Origin: Coptis chinensis
Taxonomy: Eukaryota; Streptophyta; Magnoliopsida; Ranunculales; Ranunculaceae
Length of the DNA stretch: 64,000 nt
Direction of reading: 5' to 3'
Assembly: GCA_015680905.1 (NCBI GenBank)
Contig: CM027383.1
Span: forward strand, 89,548,501 to 89,612,500
Made by a program: the position numbers and the translations under genes. Position 1 is the first letter of the stretch. Each line of letters starts with the position of its first letter. A model generated the notes under the pieces. It searched no databases, had not been told where the DNA came from, and saw only the letters and a program-made list of their open reading frames with translations. Of this stretch, positions 11,149-22,170 are shown piece by piece.

Positions 11149-12000
11149 GAAATAAATTCAGCTTTTGTTGATGGGAATGATCAAGTTACGGGCCATATTA
11201 TATCTACAACTATTGGAGGTAAAAATGGTGAACCCAAGCAAGTGGGCAATTACTTGATTAACATGTTTTTATACTCTCTATTTAAGATTTAACAATTGAT
11301 GCTTCTTCTACAAACTATCAGCTACATGGCAGAGCGTGTTGTAGGGACTGGGTATTGTCTTCCAGGTAAGCAAGTATTACTTATGTTCACTATGGCTCCA
11401 TTGTACATGCCTCATTTTGGTCTAAAGTCAGTTTCTTTACCTGTGTTAGGCAAAATGTTTGGAAGCTGGAGAGATTGTGGCTATAAAGAAGGTTTTATAG
11501 GACCAGTTAAAAAGAACCGTGAGCTGCGGTGATCGTTCAATGGATCACCCAAATGTGGTCTCTCTCGAAACACCGCTTTTTTCCACGACAGACTAAAATG
11601 AGCTTTTTCTCAATTTAGTAATGGGGTGCGTCCCTGAAACTGTATATCGGGTTACGAGACACTATAGCAATGTAAATCGAGGAGGATGCCCCTCATATCG
11701 TGAAGCTTTATCACGTGTCGTATATGCATGACCTTATTTCCATGGAACTATCTCGACTTTGTCTATTACTAATTAAACCCTGTTATGCAGATATTTAGGG
11801 GGTTGGCTTATATTCATCTTGTTCATGGAGTTTCTCATAGGGATGTGAAGCCTCGGGAATCTTACGGTATGCATTTCTCTTCAAAAATTTATATTCACTA
11901 GAGACTATGGCGTTTATCCTAACCAATTTTGGGCATGTAACAGGTGGATCCTCTTACTCACCAGGTCAAGCTTTGTGATTTTGGAAGTGCAAAAGTTCTG
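11149..12000 (+). pseudogene. SHAGGY/GSK3-like kinase (BIN2-type group) multi-exon pseudogene
   Basis: Exons in family order: 11149-11241 (EINSAFVDGNDQVTGHIIST, TIGGKNGEPKQ), 11312-11365 (TISYMAERVVGTG), 11450 to about 11730 (AKCLEAGEIVAIKKVL, stop, then in other frames SMDHPNVVSL, FSTT, PETVYRVTRHYSNVNR, VKLY), 11791-11866 (IFRGLAYIHLVHGVSHRDVK) and 11944-12000 (VDPLTHQVKLCDFGSAKVL). The catalytic HRD and DFG motifs are still readable. A short deletion removes the glycine-loop end (GSFGxVF) in the second exon, and a stop and several frameshifts follow. The C-lobe, with the pY/activation segment and the FPG region, is lost. Introns are retained, so it is a DNA-level copy. Such kinases act in brassinosteroid and stress signalling. 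The upstream exon-like stretch 10961-11060 (SSHSSSFPNHHHQQQQHSVK) may be its N-terminus. Confidence 0.85.
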
Positions 12001-12771
12001 GTACGTCCAATCTCTTTTGGCATTAGTTTTCTTATCCCTGTTTGTGGTGAACAATTATGGTTTGGTAGGTGCTCCTCTTAGGTATAGGAAAAGAAGAATA
12101 TTTTACAGATGTAATTCTCCGCCCGATGTTGACCACTTGAGACATTTTTCTCGAAAAAAAATAAAGTGAAACGCGTACTAAGTTTAACCTTCCGGGAACA
12201 TTTGTAATCTGTTGAAACTTGGGCAGATGAGTCTGCGACTCTGGAGTCTTCTTACGAGGTGTTTGAATAATTTATTCCTGCAGTTGATTCACTGTGTTAT
12301 TGAAAGAAACTTTAGGTTCACTTTATTCTCTGTTTGGAGCTGAAGTTGGAACTCAACATGTTTCATGGAATTATTAAAATATGTAATGGTGACAATCTTT
12401 ACGGACATCAAGTTCTTCCCAATTAATTACGTACGCCTTCAAGCAAATATGAGATCAAATATTAAAATGTCATTTTCATGAGGTCAATGAGTCAACCAAT
12501 TTTATCTAACCAATTACTCTTTATTCGACCACATTATTTGTTAGAGTTAGATCAATGGAACAAGGAGGATTCCCTCAAAGATTCGGTTCACAAAGTCGTT
12601 TTACAGGCATGCATTAATGAGAAAGTAGCTCATATTATGCGTCCTTTGGGGGAGGAACAACTTTCAAATGGATATTGGAGGATAGAGTCTATAATAAGCT
12701 AAAAGCACATGGATAGAGCAGACTACTGCAAGGAGGATTCAAGGCCAGATTCTAATGTAAACAGTTTAAGT
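12001..12771. other. No recognised gene
   Basis: The first part (12060-12130) may be decayed kinase sequence. An open frame at 12478-12702 (74 codons, containing ELDQWNKEDSLKDSVHKVVL) looks protein-like in composition but I do not recognise it. Confidence 0.3.
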
Positions 12772-13196
12772 ACCTTTAATTTTTTTTCGTTTTGCAGATT
12801 GCTCTGCCTGAGCAAGAAAGTGAGCATCACCTATTCTGTCGGCACCAAAGGCAGTTTGAAGCTTTGCTAATCCAGCTTCAAGAAGAGTTACAGCCACGTT
12901 AGTCTTTGGATCCCACATGGATCCCAAGTAGGTTCCAGTTCTATCAACAGTTTCTACTTCAACCTGTTCAAGAAAGGGGAAAAAGTTACACAACATGGAG
13001 AGCAAATTCAAAATCTACATAAGTAGAGGGTAAGTCGTACCTCAACGTCCCTCTGCAGCATCTTCCTTCTCATAAAAGCAATTGCTTCATCTGAATAAGG
13101 TTCGCCACGGCCAGGGCATCCAACGCTAGAGAAGGAGAAAGCAACGGTACAAGTTTCCTTGGGAATCAACAATTTAAACCGATGACCACTGATATT
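12772..13196 (-). pseudogene. Tudor-SN (TSN, SND1-type ribonuclease) two-exon fragment
   Basis: Minus-strand exon 13196-13041 reads HNISGHRFKLLIPKETCTVA, FSFSSVGCPGRGEPYSDEAI, AFMRRKMLQRDVE. A 77-bp intron (13040-12964, GTACGA..AACAG) follows, then exon 12963-12772 reads VEVETVDRTGTYLGSMWDPK, TNVAVTLLEAGLAKLQTAFG, ADRIGDAHFLAQAEQSAKRK, and ends at a GTACTT donor. This is a staphylococcal-nuclease-like repeat of plant TSN, an RNA-binding stress-granule protein. Both exons are open and the splice sites intact, yet only about 116 of roughly 990 residues are present. It lies on the opposite strand to its neighbours, inside a run of captured fragments. Confidence 0.88.
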
Positions 13197-13354
13197 GTGA
13201 AGTTATTTGGTTGGGAGACAAAGGAAAGTAGACTTAAATCTGACAACCTTTCTTTTCGACCCATTTTATATATCTTGCTACTCCATGTGCCATACTGATA
13301 TTGTTTTGCTTTCTCTGTTTCATTTTTTTTTCTTTATTTTCTTTTCTTACACAG

Positions 13355-13967
13355 TGTTGCTGTTGAAGTTGACACTCACCTTCAAAACCTTCGATGCAAG
13401 GTAAGTTCCAGTCTTATATATTCACTTCCATAAGTATATATAACCATCAATTTTTTTATTTAGTACTAATTAAGAGCCTCTGCTTAACATGTTTAACATC
13501 TAATTTGATTTCAAATACATGTATGAGAGACATCCGTATTTTATAGTTCTCTAATAGATTAAGTAGAATCTAGAAAGAGAGTGTTTTGATCCAAAATCAA
13601 ACACTTCGGTTTTTTATTTTTGGATGGAAAATGAGTTGGCCCTTCCTCAGTTTCAAGTTTTGCTTTGATATATATGAAATGTTCATAGTAATATATATAG
13701 CATTACATTTTTGGTAGGTGGCGTTTGAGGTCATGCAATTTACCACACCAATTGTTGAACTTGGCAACAAACTGGCAGAAAGGATGAGGAGCAAGGGCAC
13801 CTACATAGCTCTCCATCTACACATGGGAAAGGTCATCTAGACTAGAACTGGTTGCCTTCTGGGGCTGAGCCATAAGTATGATGAGATCATTAGCAGTGAG
13901 AGGAAGTTACAGCCTGAGCTCCTAACAACAAGATCAAACATGAGTTATCATGATAGGAAACTTGCTA
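13355..13967 (+). pseudogene. GDP-fucose protein O-fucosyltransferase family fragment, two exons
   Basis: Exon 13355-13400 (VAVEVDTHLQNLRCK, after ACAG and before GTAAGT) joins exon 13718-13967: VAFEVMQFTTPIVELGNKLA, ERMRSKGTYIALHLHMGKVI, stop at 13838-13840, TRTGCLLGLSHKYDEIISSE, RKLQPELLTTRSNMSYHDRK. The family has YIALHLR.EKDVWVRTGC..GL..EYD and LSYHERKLAGLCPLNA at this place. These are plant DUF246 Golgi glycosyltransferases. The donor-sugar arginine of the HLR motif is a histidine here. The match ends within YHERKLAG, and the frame runs without a break into the unrelated GeBP-type sequence. Confidence 0.85.
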
Positions 13968-14662
13968 GAAAGGAGAGGAAGAAGAAGAAAGTGTCTGAAC
14001 TTGAGGAAGTGAAGAAAAAAGGGGATGTCGATAAAGATAAGGATAAGAAGAATGCGTCTACGAAACTTTGGAGTGAGAATGATGAGACTGTGATATTGAA
14101 GGGGTTGATTGAGTTTAAGAAGAAAGGGAAGAATATGGGTAGTGATTTAACCGGGTTTCTTGATTTTATTAAGGAGGGATTAGATGCTGATGCGAATAGA
14201 GATCAGTTGAAGAGTAAGCTTCAGAGGTTGAAACAGAAGTATCAGAGTAGTAGTGTGGGGTTTACGAAACCTCGTGAGGTGAAGTTGTTTGAACTGTCAA
14301 AGCAAATTTGGGGTGAGAAGAGTGGTGGGGTTGTTGATGCGGGGAATAATAATGGTGCGGGTGATTCAGTTGTGGAAGATGGGAAGAATAGTAAGAGATA
14401 GAAAAATGTTAATGGTGTGGCTTTGCATAAGAAGGGTGATACTCCGATAGTGGAAGCGGAAGCGGAAGATAATGGGAATGGATCTGGGTACCTGTACTTG
14501 AATGCATCAACACTGCAAGGTCATTTGATTAAGCCGCCACAGGAGTTGGGAGAAGTTTTCTTGAAGAATGGATGGGATTTGGTTGGGAATGCAAATGCAA
14601 AGGAGTTGGATCAGAGATGGAAGATCTGTTATGATTCTTTGAGACTAAGGCATACATACTGA
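13968..14662 (+). pseudogene. GeBP/STOREKEEPER-type (DUF573) transcription factor fragment fused to the O-fucosyltransferase frame
   Basis: Following MSYHDRKLA the same frame reads RKERKKKKVSELEEVKKKGD, then the DUF573 domain: KLWSENDETVILKGLIEFKK, SDLTGFLDFIKEGL, QLKSKLQRLKQKY, GFTKPREVKLFELSKQIWG. One stop (14399-14401) interrupts it. The same frame then continues to 14662 with LKNGWDLVGNANAKELDQRW, which fits the C-terminal region of GeBP proteins. These are DNA-binding regulators of trichome and cytokinin responses, usually encoded by one exon. The acidic N-terminus is absent. With only one stop in 230 codons this is the best-preserved fragment of the series. Confidence 0.8.
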
Positions 14663-15140
14663 TTACCTTGACTTGGTTCGTGGATCAGACAAAGTTGATG
14701 TTGGAGGCGCTTGAGTCGTCCAATCTTTAGGTTCTTGGCTAGGTAATTGAATCTTATTGACCTGTTTACATGGTTTGCAAAGGAAATACTATTTTGAGTT
14801 GGTTAGTATTATGGTCATGTTTAAGTTGTTAGTAAAGATGTGGGATATTTGACTGATATTTGGCCATTACTTTTAGTTCTTAATTGACATAGTCGACTAT
14901 TTTGATGGTATATCTGTGTTGTGGATATAATATTGTCATATGTTCTTTTCTTGAAAGAGTTTGTTGTTGTTTTTCCTGCTTTTTGTCCGAGTAATTATGT
15001 TAAGATTTTTGTTATGTGCTCTTGTGACATCTTAAACCTCAGTACCTCACATCTAACTTTTGTGTCAGTAATTGAATAAGTTGAGCCAAGATAAATGTTA
15101 GTAAGTTCAACTTGGAACTATTTTTTCTTTACGGTTTGCA
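14663..15140. other. No recognised feature
   Basis: AT-rich sequence following the GeBP-type fragment; the first 50 bases may be its 3' flank. Nothing else is seen. Confidence 0.3.
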
Positions 15141-15189
15141 ACTTTGCATTGCTCCAATTGTCATGAGACACTTTCATCTACATAATTAA

Positions 15190-15610
15190 ACAGACGGAGC
15201 TGAAACGACACTTGTACTATATATCTCAAGAGTTGAAAGTGGTCCAGCTTAAAAAAAGCAACTCAAGAAATACTGGAAGAACTTTATACTCAGTTACCAT
15301 CAATTGATGTTGTTGCAGAATAAAACATATGGAGCTTAAGCGGCACCTGTACCATCAGAACATCTCAAAACCCTCTATCTTAAAGAAGCAACTCCAAAAT
15401 GAAGAGCTTAAATCCTTGATACTCGGTCGCCACCAACTGATGTGACAACAAGGCCTAAGTCTTCCCATAATCAAACTCATGCCACTATTAAGCAGATTTT
15501 AAGTGCACATTCTGCACGAGAATTGATTGTCAACTGGATTGAAGGTCGAGGCAAGTCTGTTGTTTGCGAAGCTATTATCAAAGGTGTGGTGAAGAAACCA
15601 ATGAAATTTT
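15190..15610 (+). pseudogene. Unidentified once-coding sequence with an internal duplication
   Basis: Two similar segments of about 70 bases at 15193-15265 and 15325-15397 read ELKRHLYYISQE and ELKRHLYHQNISKPSILKKQ. At 15420-15608 one frame is open and reads TIKQILSAHSARELIVNWIE, GRGKSVVCEAIIKGVVKKPM. The amphipathic, charged composition looks like real protein, but I cannot name the family. Stops and frame changes lie between the pieces. Confidence 0.4.
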
Positions 15611-16129
15611 TTTTTTAGGAATCTATTTTACGTGTTTGTTTCGGTGGGATCATTTTCTCTTGGTTGCTCTTCCTAAAGAATGTCGTCATCGTCATCCAGC
15701 ACATGCCCAAGCTAGAACATGGTGGTCATTAACCAAATACACCCTTTTAATTATTAGATTCATATGTGTATTTTTATTTATTGGGTATTGAAGTTTTTGT
15801 TGTAATGCATTTTGGGTGTTGTTTTTTATTTAAATTGGGTATATTTGATAATTGGAGTATATGTTTTGTGCTAATGAATCGATTATATTTGGATCTCAAT
15901 ATTGAGAAAGTGCATTGATTAACAGATTTTAATGAGCATTTTAAAGATGGGTTTAACTGGGTAACGTTAAATTAGATTAATTGAGTTGATTGGATGATTG
16001 TGTAACACTAAATAGAATTAGTTCATCACAATCTAGATTGAAGCCAATGTGTTTAGATTTTATTTTCCTCTGTTGGATGCTGTTCTATTGTGTAATTTGT
16101 CCGAGCACTGAGAGAAGTTTGGCTTGGGT
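15611..16129. other. No recognised gene
   Basis: AT-rich sequence leading into the Helitron-like terminus. Confidence 0.3.
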
Positions 16130-16180
16130 CTTTAGCTATCTATGTAGCAAGTCCGGCCATTGGCCGGGCCAAATGGCTAG
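16130..16180 (+). mobile_element. Helitron-like 3' terminus, copy C (best preserved)
   Basis: The sequence AGCTATCTATGTAGCAAG is followed by a hairpin CCGGCC-ATT-GGCCGG (16153-16167, extendable by G-C and one G-U pair), then 'gccaaatgg' and CTAG at 16177-16180, then T. A GC-rich hairpin a few bases before CTRR, with T as the next base, is the defining 3' structure of Helitrons. Two more copies lie at 8441-8524 and 9079-9152. No Rep/helicase frame is present, so it would be a non-autonomous element whose body, to the left, includes the kinase, TSN, fucosyltransferase and GeBP fragments. The 5' end (TC, after A) is not found. Confidence 0.55.
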
Positions 16181-16682
16181 TTTCTTCACAACAACTATGA
16201 TTTTGTTAAGGTGCCATTATGCTAGGTTTGCTCGTCTCCTTATCTTCTAATAAAACAAGTTGAGTATTCAAATGAACCAACACCCATAATAACACTACAA
16301 CTTAGTTCCCAACATTCTTTGCTATCTCAAAACTATTGGACGTACTGTGGTTGATTTTGATGGCTCTGCAAGATTTGCAAGGAATGGCTTTTAGAACCAA
16401 GAGGACCATATCAAATACTAGAGAAATGCACTGCGTGACTTAGCCAAAGTCAATGCAAATATTATTTCATCATTATCGCCAACGACATGTTCTACAAACT
16501 GGTTGGATATATAAGCATACCACTAGATAGATTCCTCAATCTTCTAGCAATATGCCAGGAAATATACCAGACTAGACTGTACATCTAAAGTGAAGTCAAT
16601 GAGAGCAAAGAACCATTGCTTAACAAAAGAGTATATATACAACTAGAATATTGTTATAAAGCTCATCACTTATTTCATAGTC
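16181..16682. other. Non-coding stretch before the copia element
   Basis: One short segment near 16330-16400 reads TIGRTVVDFDGSARFARNGF and may be an old exon, unidentified. Otherwise nothing is seen. Confidence 0.3.
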
Positions 16683-16687
16683 GAAAC

Positions 16688-16893
16688 TATTCAGGTATAA
16701 GCAGAAGTATCAGAAGAATGTATATATGCAGGAGTATCAGAATATGAAGCAGGTGCACCAGAATATAATTGTAACTGTATTATGTTAGATGAGAGAGATT
16801 GTAATCGAGAGTAGTATAAATAGATTCAATATTGTAATGAAAACTTTAAAACTCAATGAATAAGATCAATCCTCATTTCTTGTATTCTCAACA
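16688..16893 (+). repeat. 5' LTR of the copia fossil
   Basis: 206 bp, starting TATTCAGGTATAAG and ending TTCTCAACA, with a TATAAATAG promoter-like box at 16815. Both LTRs start TATT rather than TG, a non-canonical TA..CA terminus. Confidence 0.9.
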
Positions 16894-18305
16894 TGGTATC
16901 AGAGCCATTCGCCAAACGGCAGCCATGAAAGCATGAAGAAGCTTCTTTTTCAAAGTTGAGTTCAATACTCAAATTATCAAATTGATCATCACAACAAGTA
17001 TTTCTCTTAGTCTTTCTCATCAATCATCAATTTTTCTTCTGATTAATCATCAATGATTTGAAATAATATCAATTCACAATGGAATCATCAGTTTTACCTT
17101 CTCCATCAACAATAGCTCCTTCCTCAAATTTTACTCCAACATCAAATCTATTACAAATTCAAAATATAACAAATTTCGTTCATGTAAAACTCAGCAAGGA
17201 TAACTACATGGTATGGAAACAATTGTTTCTATCAGTTCTTTATAGTTATAATCTAATGAGTTTTGTTGATGGTAGTTCTGAATGTCCACCTAAATATCTT
17301 GAAAATTCTTTGTATGTGGAATGGATGAAAACTGGTCAGATGCTTCTCATTTGGATCAATGCTACAATATCTGAAGTTGTCACTACACCATAACAGGCTA
17401 TTTGCAACGGCAAAAAACCGTTGTTAATAATTTTCGCAACGCTTTTTAAGTGTTGCAAATATAGCGTGGGTAAAGTGTTGGTAATTTTTACAACGGTTAA
17501 TAAGCGTTGCAAACAGAAATTTCCAACGGTTATTAAGCGTTGCAAACAGAATTTTCCAACGCTTATTATATATTTCGTACACAAATTTAAAACCTTTTGC
17601 AATGGTTTTTTATTTCACAAACGTTTTTTAAGCATTGCAAAGTTGTTAAAAATATTACCAACGGTTTCTAAGCGTTGCAAAGTTGTTATTTAATTTTAAA
17701 AAAAATAATTTAAAATTCGTTTGTAACGGTTATAAACTGTCGCTGATGGGTTGCTGATGAAAAAAAAATCTCATATTTTGTAGCGAGACCAGCTAAACCT
17801 ACAATAAACAATGAATACATACAAGGATGGTTTACACAAATATATATATAGCTACAAACTCACTCCAAACTGAAGCAAACAAAATTAAGGACAGAAAGCA
17901 AACTTCCCAAGAAACAAACCACCCTTGCTTTCAAAATCTACCCTTCACTCTAAGAAGTCCTTGGCATCTTCAAACCCCAAAAGGTCAACGCCTTCGCATT
18001 CCCCTTCCACGGCCATGGAAACCTGCCCTGCCACGCCCTCGACCCATCGCTCCAACAGCAGCATCTCCTTATGCACTCTCCGTCTGGATTATCAATACAA
18101 TGAATAGCCATTAGAAAATAGCAATGCAAAGAAAAATTAAAAACACCGTGACTACCAAGGATGGCACAGTGGAATGAAAAAAGAAATAACAGAAGGCTAA
18201 ACAACTAAACTCTTGGGATCTGAAGAAACTTAACTTTTGGCCGAGTGTAACACGTCTGATAGATAACACTAAAAACACCATTCAACTAGCTGGAGAAAAC
18301 CTTAC

Positions 18306-20080
18306 CTTTGGGTTCTTCACGGTCTCGTCCACACTTAGAATTAGGCAAGTTGCCTCTGTTGCCGCATTTATAGCATTTATCTGAGACATTTGCAATCACG
18401 ACCAATGTCTAAATCCAAGGGATCACAGGTAACACAACTGTAACTTCAGTACCTTCTCTACCTGAGCCACTGTCAGCACGTCGATCATCTTTCATGCGCT
18501 CTCTTCTACCTAATAGGCTAGTGTCCCTCTCCTCTTCACGCCATCGATGACTGGTTTCAATCTTAGGAGTAGCTCTTTTCCATTCTTTCTTGTCCTGAGA
18601 TCCATCCAAACGCCAACCCTCTTTCTGAAGGGAATCCATGGAGTTACCAAGGGGCATAGAATTTGGTGCACGCATGTCCTGCAGTACATATTAGAATAGT
18701 ATCATGAGTACAAAGAAATTAGACAAACTTAGTAAACTATAAAACCGTAACAAAACTTGCACGAGTAATTTCAAGAATACTACTTGCGAAAATCATAAAA
18801 CAAAATCAGTCATCCTATTCCATTTTTAATACTAACAAAAAACTGAAGTTCTACAAAGATTAAAGGCAATAACATTATCCAAATAATTATTTTGCTTCAA
18901 AAAAGTAAGACAATGATTTTACGATAATTTAAAATTTTATAGTAAAAAGAAATTAGGTTAACACACGAGAACAATATCTATTAACACCACAAAGAAAAAC
19001 TAGATGTCCACCACTCTGGGAGCATTGAATCAAAGCCTAAATACTATCATTTAGGGGCACATAATTTCAAACAGCGAAAAGGGAAAAAAGCAGTAAACAC
19101 CATCCCAAGAGTGACCAAACGCCTACGGATATCATTGACACATCAGTAACCCATCTTAGTCACTTGTCAGCTAGCATCAAGTCTATGTTTAAAAAATATA
19201 CGAATCAACTAAGAAAGTATGATTAAAAACATATTCTCCAACATATACTAGATTGTAAAATAAAAGCATGCAATGAACTATTTATGGTCTCCAATGAAAA
19301 TAACAATATCGAAATGATCAGGGAAAATTTTGAGTAACAACCAAATAAGCATGGAAACAATATATCAATAGAAAACAATCTTTTATTACCACTACAACTC
19401 AAAAGTTTAGAGACATATATTACTGATGCACTTTACAACTTTTTCACGCGAGTCAAGTCAAATGTTGCGAAAAGGAAAATACCACTCGAAGAATCGTGTC
19501 TACCTTTTGCCAAGGCAGAGTGGCAATTAACCGTAGGGCCTATTTCTCTTAACTAAATGAACTATTAGGCAGTTAACTATTGCGATAACTTATTTTCATT
19601 TGGCATTTAAACGGACATGCTTATGATGCCTCGTTTAAAAGCGATTAAAGAATAGAAGTGCATTGCCACGTGACTTTGAATACAAAAATAATGCCACAAA
19701 GGGACAGCTAAACTCAGATCTAGAAGCATATTTCTAAACTCAAGTATAAAACAAGATGAGCAATTCGAGATGCATGTTCATTCAACAACAAAGAAAAAAA
19801 AAGTTTGAAGGAATTCTTACCCCGACGCCTTAAAAGTCCCAACTTAGTTTAAAACTTGGTTTAGCATACAGCCATTGTGGAGATAAAGGTATGCTGTTCT
19901 CCGAAGTAAATTGATCTACATAAGTTCTAGAAAAAAAAAAAAAAACAGAGCAATTATTAAAAATAATCAGGAAAACGATATCACTTGTATAAGAATCATA
20001 AAGCAAAGAAAACTACCTTTTTGCTCATCACAAAACCCAACAAGAACCTTTTGGTCACTATTTCCACGCAACCCTTCCTC
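18306..20080 (-). pseudogene. GYF-domain protein (EXA1/PSIG1-like) gene fragment captured in the CACTA element
   Basis: Three minus-strand exons are recognisable. 20080-20017 reads EEGLRGNSDQKVLVGFCDEQ. 19915-19821 reads QFTSENSIPLSPQWLYAKPS, then shifts frame and ends at a GTAAG donor. 18678-18306, after CTGCAG and before GTAAGG, reads DMRAPNSMPLGNSMDSLQKE, GWRLDGSQDKKEWKRATPKI, HRWREEERDTSLLGRRERMK, a stop, then [10 protein letters not shown]. Plant GYF proteins have SIPLSPQWLYAKP and HRWREEERDTGLLGRRDRRK in their N-terminal region, upstream of the proline-rich-ligand-binding GYF domain, and act in translational repression and immunity. The GYF domain itself and the C-terminus are absent. 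A minus-strand RG-rich piece at 18075-17985 (GRGRGRAGFHGRGRGM) may be a further exon or another gene. Confidence 0.75.
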
Positions 20081-21430
20081 TGCCATGATAACACAAAGAG
20101 TTAAATTATTATTTCTTAAAGTGAAAAAACATCAAACCGCAAACGAACAAAGACATACACAATCGAAACCATAACACAATTGGCAAGTGTCAACCAAGCT
20201 AGCCATCTAGCCATCATACCATCTGAATTTAAAGCAATAAGTTGCAAGATATAATACAAAACTAAGCTAGCTTGAATTTAAAACACACAAACTGGTAGTA
20301 AAGGGGGAAGGTGCAAATGAAAATAAAAATAAAAATAGGGAGGCATTGACCATCTGAAGACCCGCAGTGGAAGAATTCACTTCAAAAGTTACATTGTCTA
20401 GCACACAACTAAACATCAAAAGGAAAAACATTAGTACTCAATCAACCAAAACATAAGTAATGATTCAACGAAGAATGCTAGAAACTATAACGATTTGCAC
20501 CACCCAAATTGCTTTTCAAAAATTTAACTAACACACCCTACACTCAGATCCTGGTTGCCTTCATGAATATGTTTCTTAAGGAGAGGATATGACAAAACTC
20601 ATTAAAAATATATGGCAAGCAAAAATTTTGTTTTGGTATGACATGGTTCTTTTTATAAGATAGAACTGCTTACTGCGTGGAAAAATCCATCAACTAGTTG
20701 TAAGTGTAAGAGCTATTCTGGAAGTTTAATGGTATTGCTGCTTGTTGGAAGATGAGAATATCTAGAAGGAACTAAAAGAAGGTTTAGTATAGTAAAGGAT
20801 AAGAAGATTGCAACCGAATTGACCAAAATCATACTTGTGAAGCTTCCCCCAATTTTTACAATAGGGATTTTGATTCATGAGCCTATTTAATGCTGCACAC
20901 AAAGTACATCTGTTTACCGTATCTCAATAGCACGAGGCTTTCCCACCTTCGTCATCCCAAAATCTTCCCTCAAGTAAACCGCTTCTCCTGGTAAGATTGT
21001 ACTGCCTAATTATCTCCATAACAGACTAATGTAAATTCACAGTTGCTTCCTACCCAATACATTGCCCCTCTAAAGAAGCTCGCTATGAGTTCATACTCTT
21101 TTTTCACTTCCCCAAGTAAAGTGTTGGTATAAATCAATTAAAATTTCACCAAACTTCTAATCAAACACAATGCAGCTCAAAGTACAGTCATTATAGCTGA
21201 AATTCACCATACCATAAAGTACCCAAAGTTTCTACTAAACTAGGAGACAAAATCATGATGTAATACCTAAACATTACTATAGCTACACAATCAAAAAGTA
21301 ACATAGCATTCATAAAACCCTACACCCTAAACCTATACTAAACAAACAACTACCCACATCAATTAACAAGATAAAACAACCATATAAACAATAAATCTAA
21401 CAAGCCCATTACATAAAATAAAAAAAGAAT
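18700..21430. other. CACTA interior between captured exons
   Basis: Mostly AT-rich sequence that behaves like intron DNA of the captured minus-strand genes: no open frames of note except the GYF exons at 19821-19915 and 20017-20080. Confidence 0.4.
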
Positions 21431-21440
21431 GAAAATTTAC

Positions 21441-21535
21441 CTCGAGAATGAATCTGTCAAGAAAGTAGCGAATAGTTGGAAAGAAGAGAGCAAAAAATGT
21501 GATCATGTGAGGGTCCATCTTCAAACACATCCACA
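21441..21535 (-). pseudogene. LAG1 (ceramide synthase) first-exon fragment in the CACTA element
   Basis: After an AACAG acceptor-like site the minus strand reads MWMCLKMDPHMITFFALFFP, TIRYFLDRFILE and ends at GAG followed by a GTAAATTT donor. Plant LAG1 homologs have PLFALFFPTVRFFLDRFVFE in the first transmembrane segment, with an intron soon after. Ceramide synthases N-acylate sphingoid bases in the ER. The active TLC domain is missing, so this is only a captured exon. It is short, hence the moderate confidence. Confidence 0.6.
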
Positions 21536-22039
21536 TCTGTTGAGACAAAAAACATAAGCTATAAGTATAAACGCAATGTCAGTGTAGAAACATAATTACA
21601 GTAGCATTCATCCTAATGCCCTTCATTACAGTAGCATTTGTGCTTGTCTATTTTACGTGGAGACTTTAATACTACTCTTCATCTCAAATATTATCATGAA
21701 ATCTGATTCTCAAGTTGTTAATCTATGTTCCAGTGTTGCTCAAGAGCTGCAGATTGTATGGGTAGAGGTACTTTCTACGAAAAAGCTACTAACTTTCTTC
21801 CCATTTAAATCAAGAGTTAAGACTGTTTGTTTGCACACACACACAAACACAAAGGAAGGAAACGTGTATCAACTAACATCTCTTCTCTTCTTGACAGAAA
21901 TAATAATAATAATAAGTTTAAATAATCACTTGTAGGTACCCAATTTTGACACAAGTAGATAAAAAACAATAGCATAAACAGAAAAGAGACAAACTTTACC
22001 CATGGTGGATGTTGTTATTGAGGAAGGTCGAGCGGGAAG

Positions 22040-22170
22040 CTTTGGGCGTAGGCGGCTTCTTGAACGGCTAGTTTGGTGGCTTCTTGTTTGTCGTAGTAAG
22101 GAGTTGAGATTTCTCTCCTGATACTCCTCAATCTCTTCTCTCTCTTCGATCTCTACGACATACTAAGTCT
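22040..22170 (-). pseudogene. Unidentified exon-like piece near the CACTA right end
   Basis: The minus strand reads MS, stop, RSKREKRLRSIRREISTPYY, DKQEATKLAVQEAAYAQSFP, LDLPQ, stop. The even codon-like composition and alanine/glutamine-rich helix look coding, but I do not recognise the protein. It is followed by an ATGG and a GTAAAG site. Confidence 0.35.

Noticed and set aside
9153-16180. An autonomous Helitron with Rep/helicase
   Set aside because: No rolling-circle HUH motif or helicase frame is visible; only termini-like sequences and captured exons.
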